A DNA stretch of 6,441 nt, from positions 1-6,441 of the forward strand of contig DHGK01000115.1 in assembly GCA_002402755.1 (NCBI GenBank). The letters are read 5' to 3'. Below the pieces are notes generated by a model. The model saw only the letters and a program-made list of their open reading frames with translations. It was not told the DNA's origin and ran no database searches. A program made the position numbers and the translations under genes. This DNA is from Planctomycetes bacterium UBA4800 (GTDB taxonomy: Bacteria > Planctomycetota > UBA8108 > UBA8890 > UBA8898). Shown here one piece after another: positions 6,388 to 6,441 of the stretch. The number at the start of each line of letters is the position of its first letter. The stretch's first letter is position 1.

Positions 6388-6433
6388 GGAGATTCCGGGG
6401 CGGCGGAGATTCCGGGGACCGGAGATTCCGGGG
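6388..6433 (+). repeat. Three copies of a 13-bp unit leading into repeat copy 6
   Basis: GGAGATTCCGGGG occurs at 6388-6400, 6405-6417 and 6421-6433, spaced 17 and 16 bp apart. Only the last continues into the full repeat core, so the first two look like partial copies or slippage products of its left half. The array starts 5 bp after the stop of the upstream gene. Confidence 0.9.
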
Positions 6434-6441
6434 ACAGTCAC
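6421..6441 (+). repeat. REP-like repeat copy 6, cut by the window edge
   Basis: CCGGGGACAGTCAC reaches the last base of the window, so the final core base cannot be seen. It follows the stop of the calcium-loop propeller gene in the same gene-relative orientation as copies 1 and 2. It is inverted with respect to copy 5, matching it at 15 of 17 positions. Confidence 0.85.

Overview
The window is G+C-rich (roughly two thirds by eye) bacterial DNA. It holds three intact genes for secreted beta-propeller-type proteins, one truncated housekeeping-type gene, and a short dispersed repeat beside every one of them. The best taxonomic hint is the C-terminus of the first protein: a two-loop dockerin type I domain with paired GYLF motifs, followed by a Cys-rich tail. 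This style is common in secreted proteins of Planctomycetota and neighbouring environmental phyla. That assignment is an inference; no marker gene is present.

Layout. On the minus strand, 69-3020 encodes a secreted protein of 983 residues with about 16 propeller-type repeats and a terminal dockerin. Upstream of it, also on the minus strand, 3180-4445 encodes a secreted BNR/Asp-box (sialidase-fold) protein. The 4446-4642 region is a divergent control region with back-to-back promoter candidates. On the plus strand, 4643-4984 is the N-terminal third of a DUF89/ARMT1-like phosphatase that has lost its catalytic part. Next, 5063-6382 encodes a secreted protein with five DxDGDG-type calcium-loop motifs and an FG-GAP-like or PL11-like propeller architecture.

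The feature least explained by ordinary gene content is the repeat, core CCGGGGACAGTCACC, which occurs six times. It is REP-like and imperfectly palindromic. It follows the stop codon of all three intact genes in the same gene-relative orientation. For the genes at 3180-4445 and 5063-6382 an inverted copy also lies just upstream, so each sits in a package with inverted repeat ends. The package at 3155-4488 has 24-bp ends matching at 23 positions, and one end begins 1 bp after the stop codon. The DUF89 gene breaks about 35 bp before the left end of the second package. This suggests either insertion into that gene or deletion at a repeat. No transposase or REP-associated tyrosine transposase is encoded here, so any mobilising activity would have to act in trans.

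Functionally, the three intact genes have N-terminal export signals and propeller repeats. They look like cell-surface or extracellular carbohydrate-related proteins, but no substrate can be assigned from the sequence.
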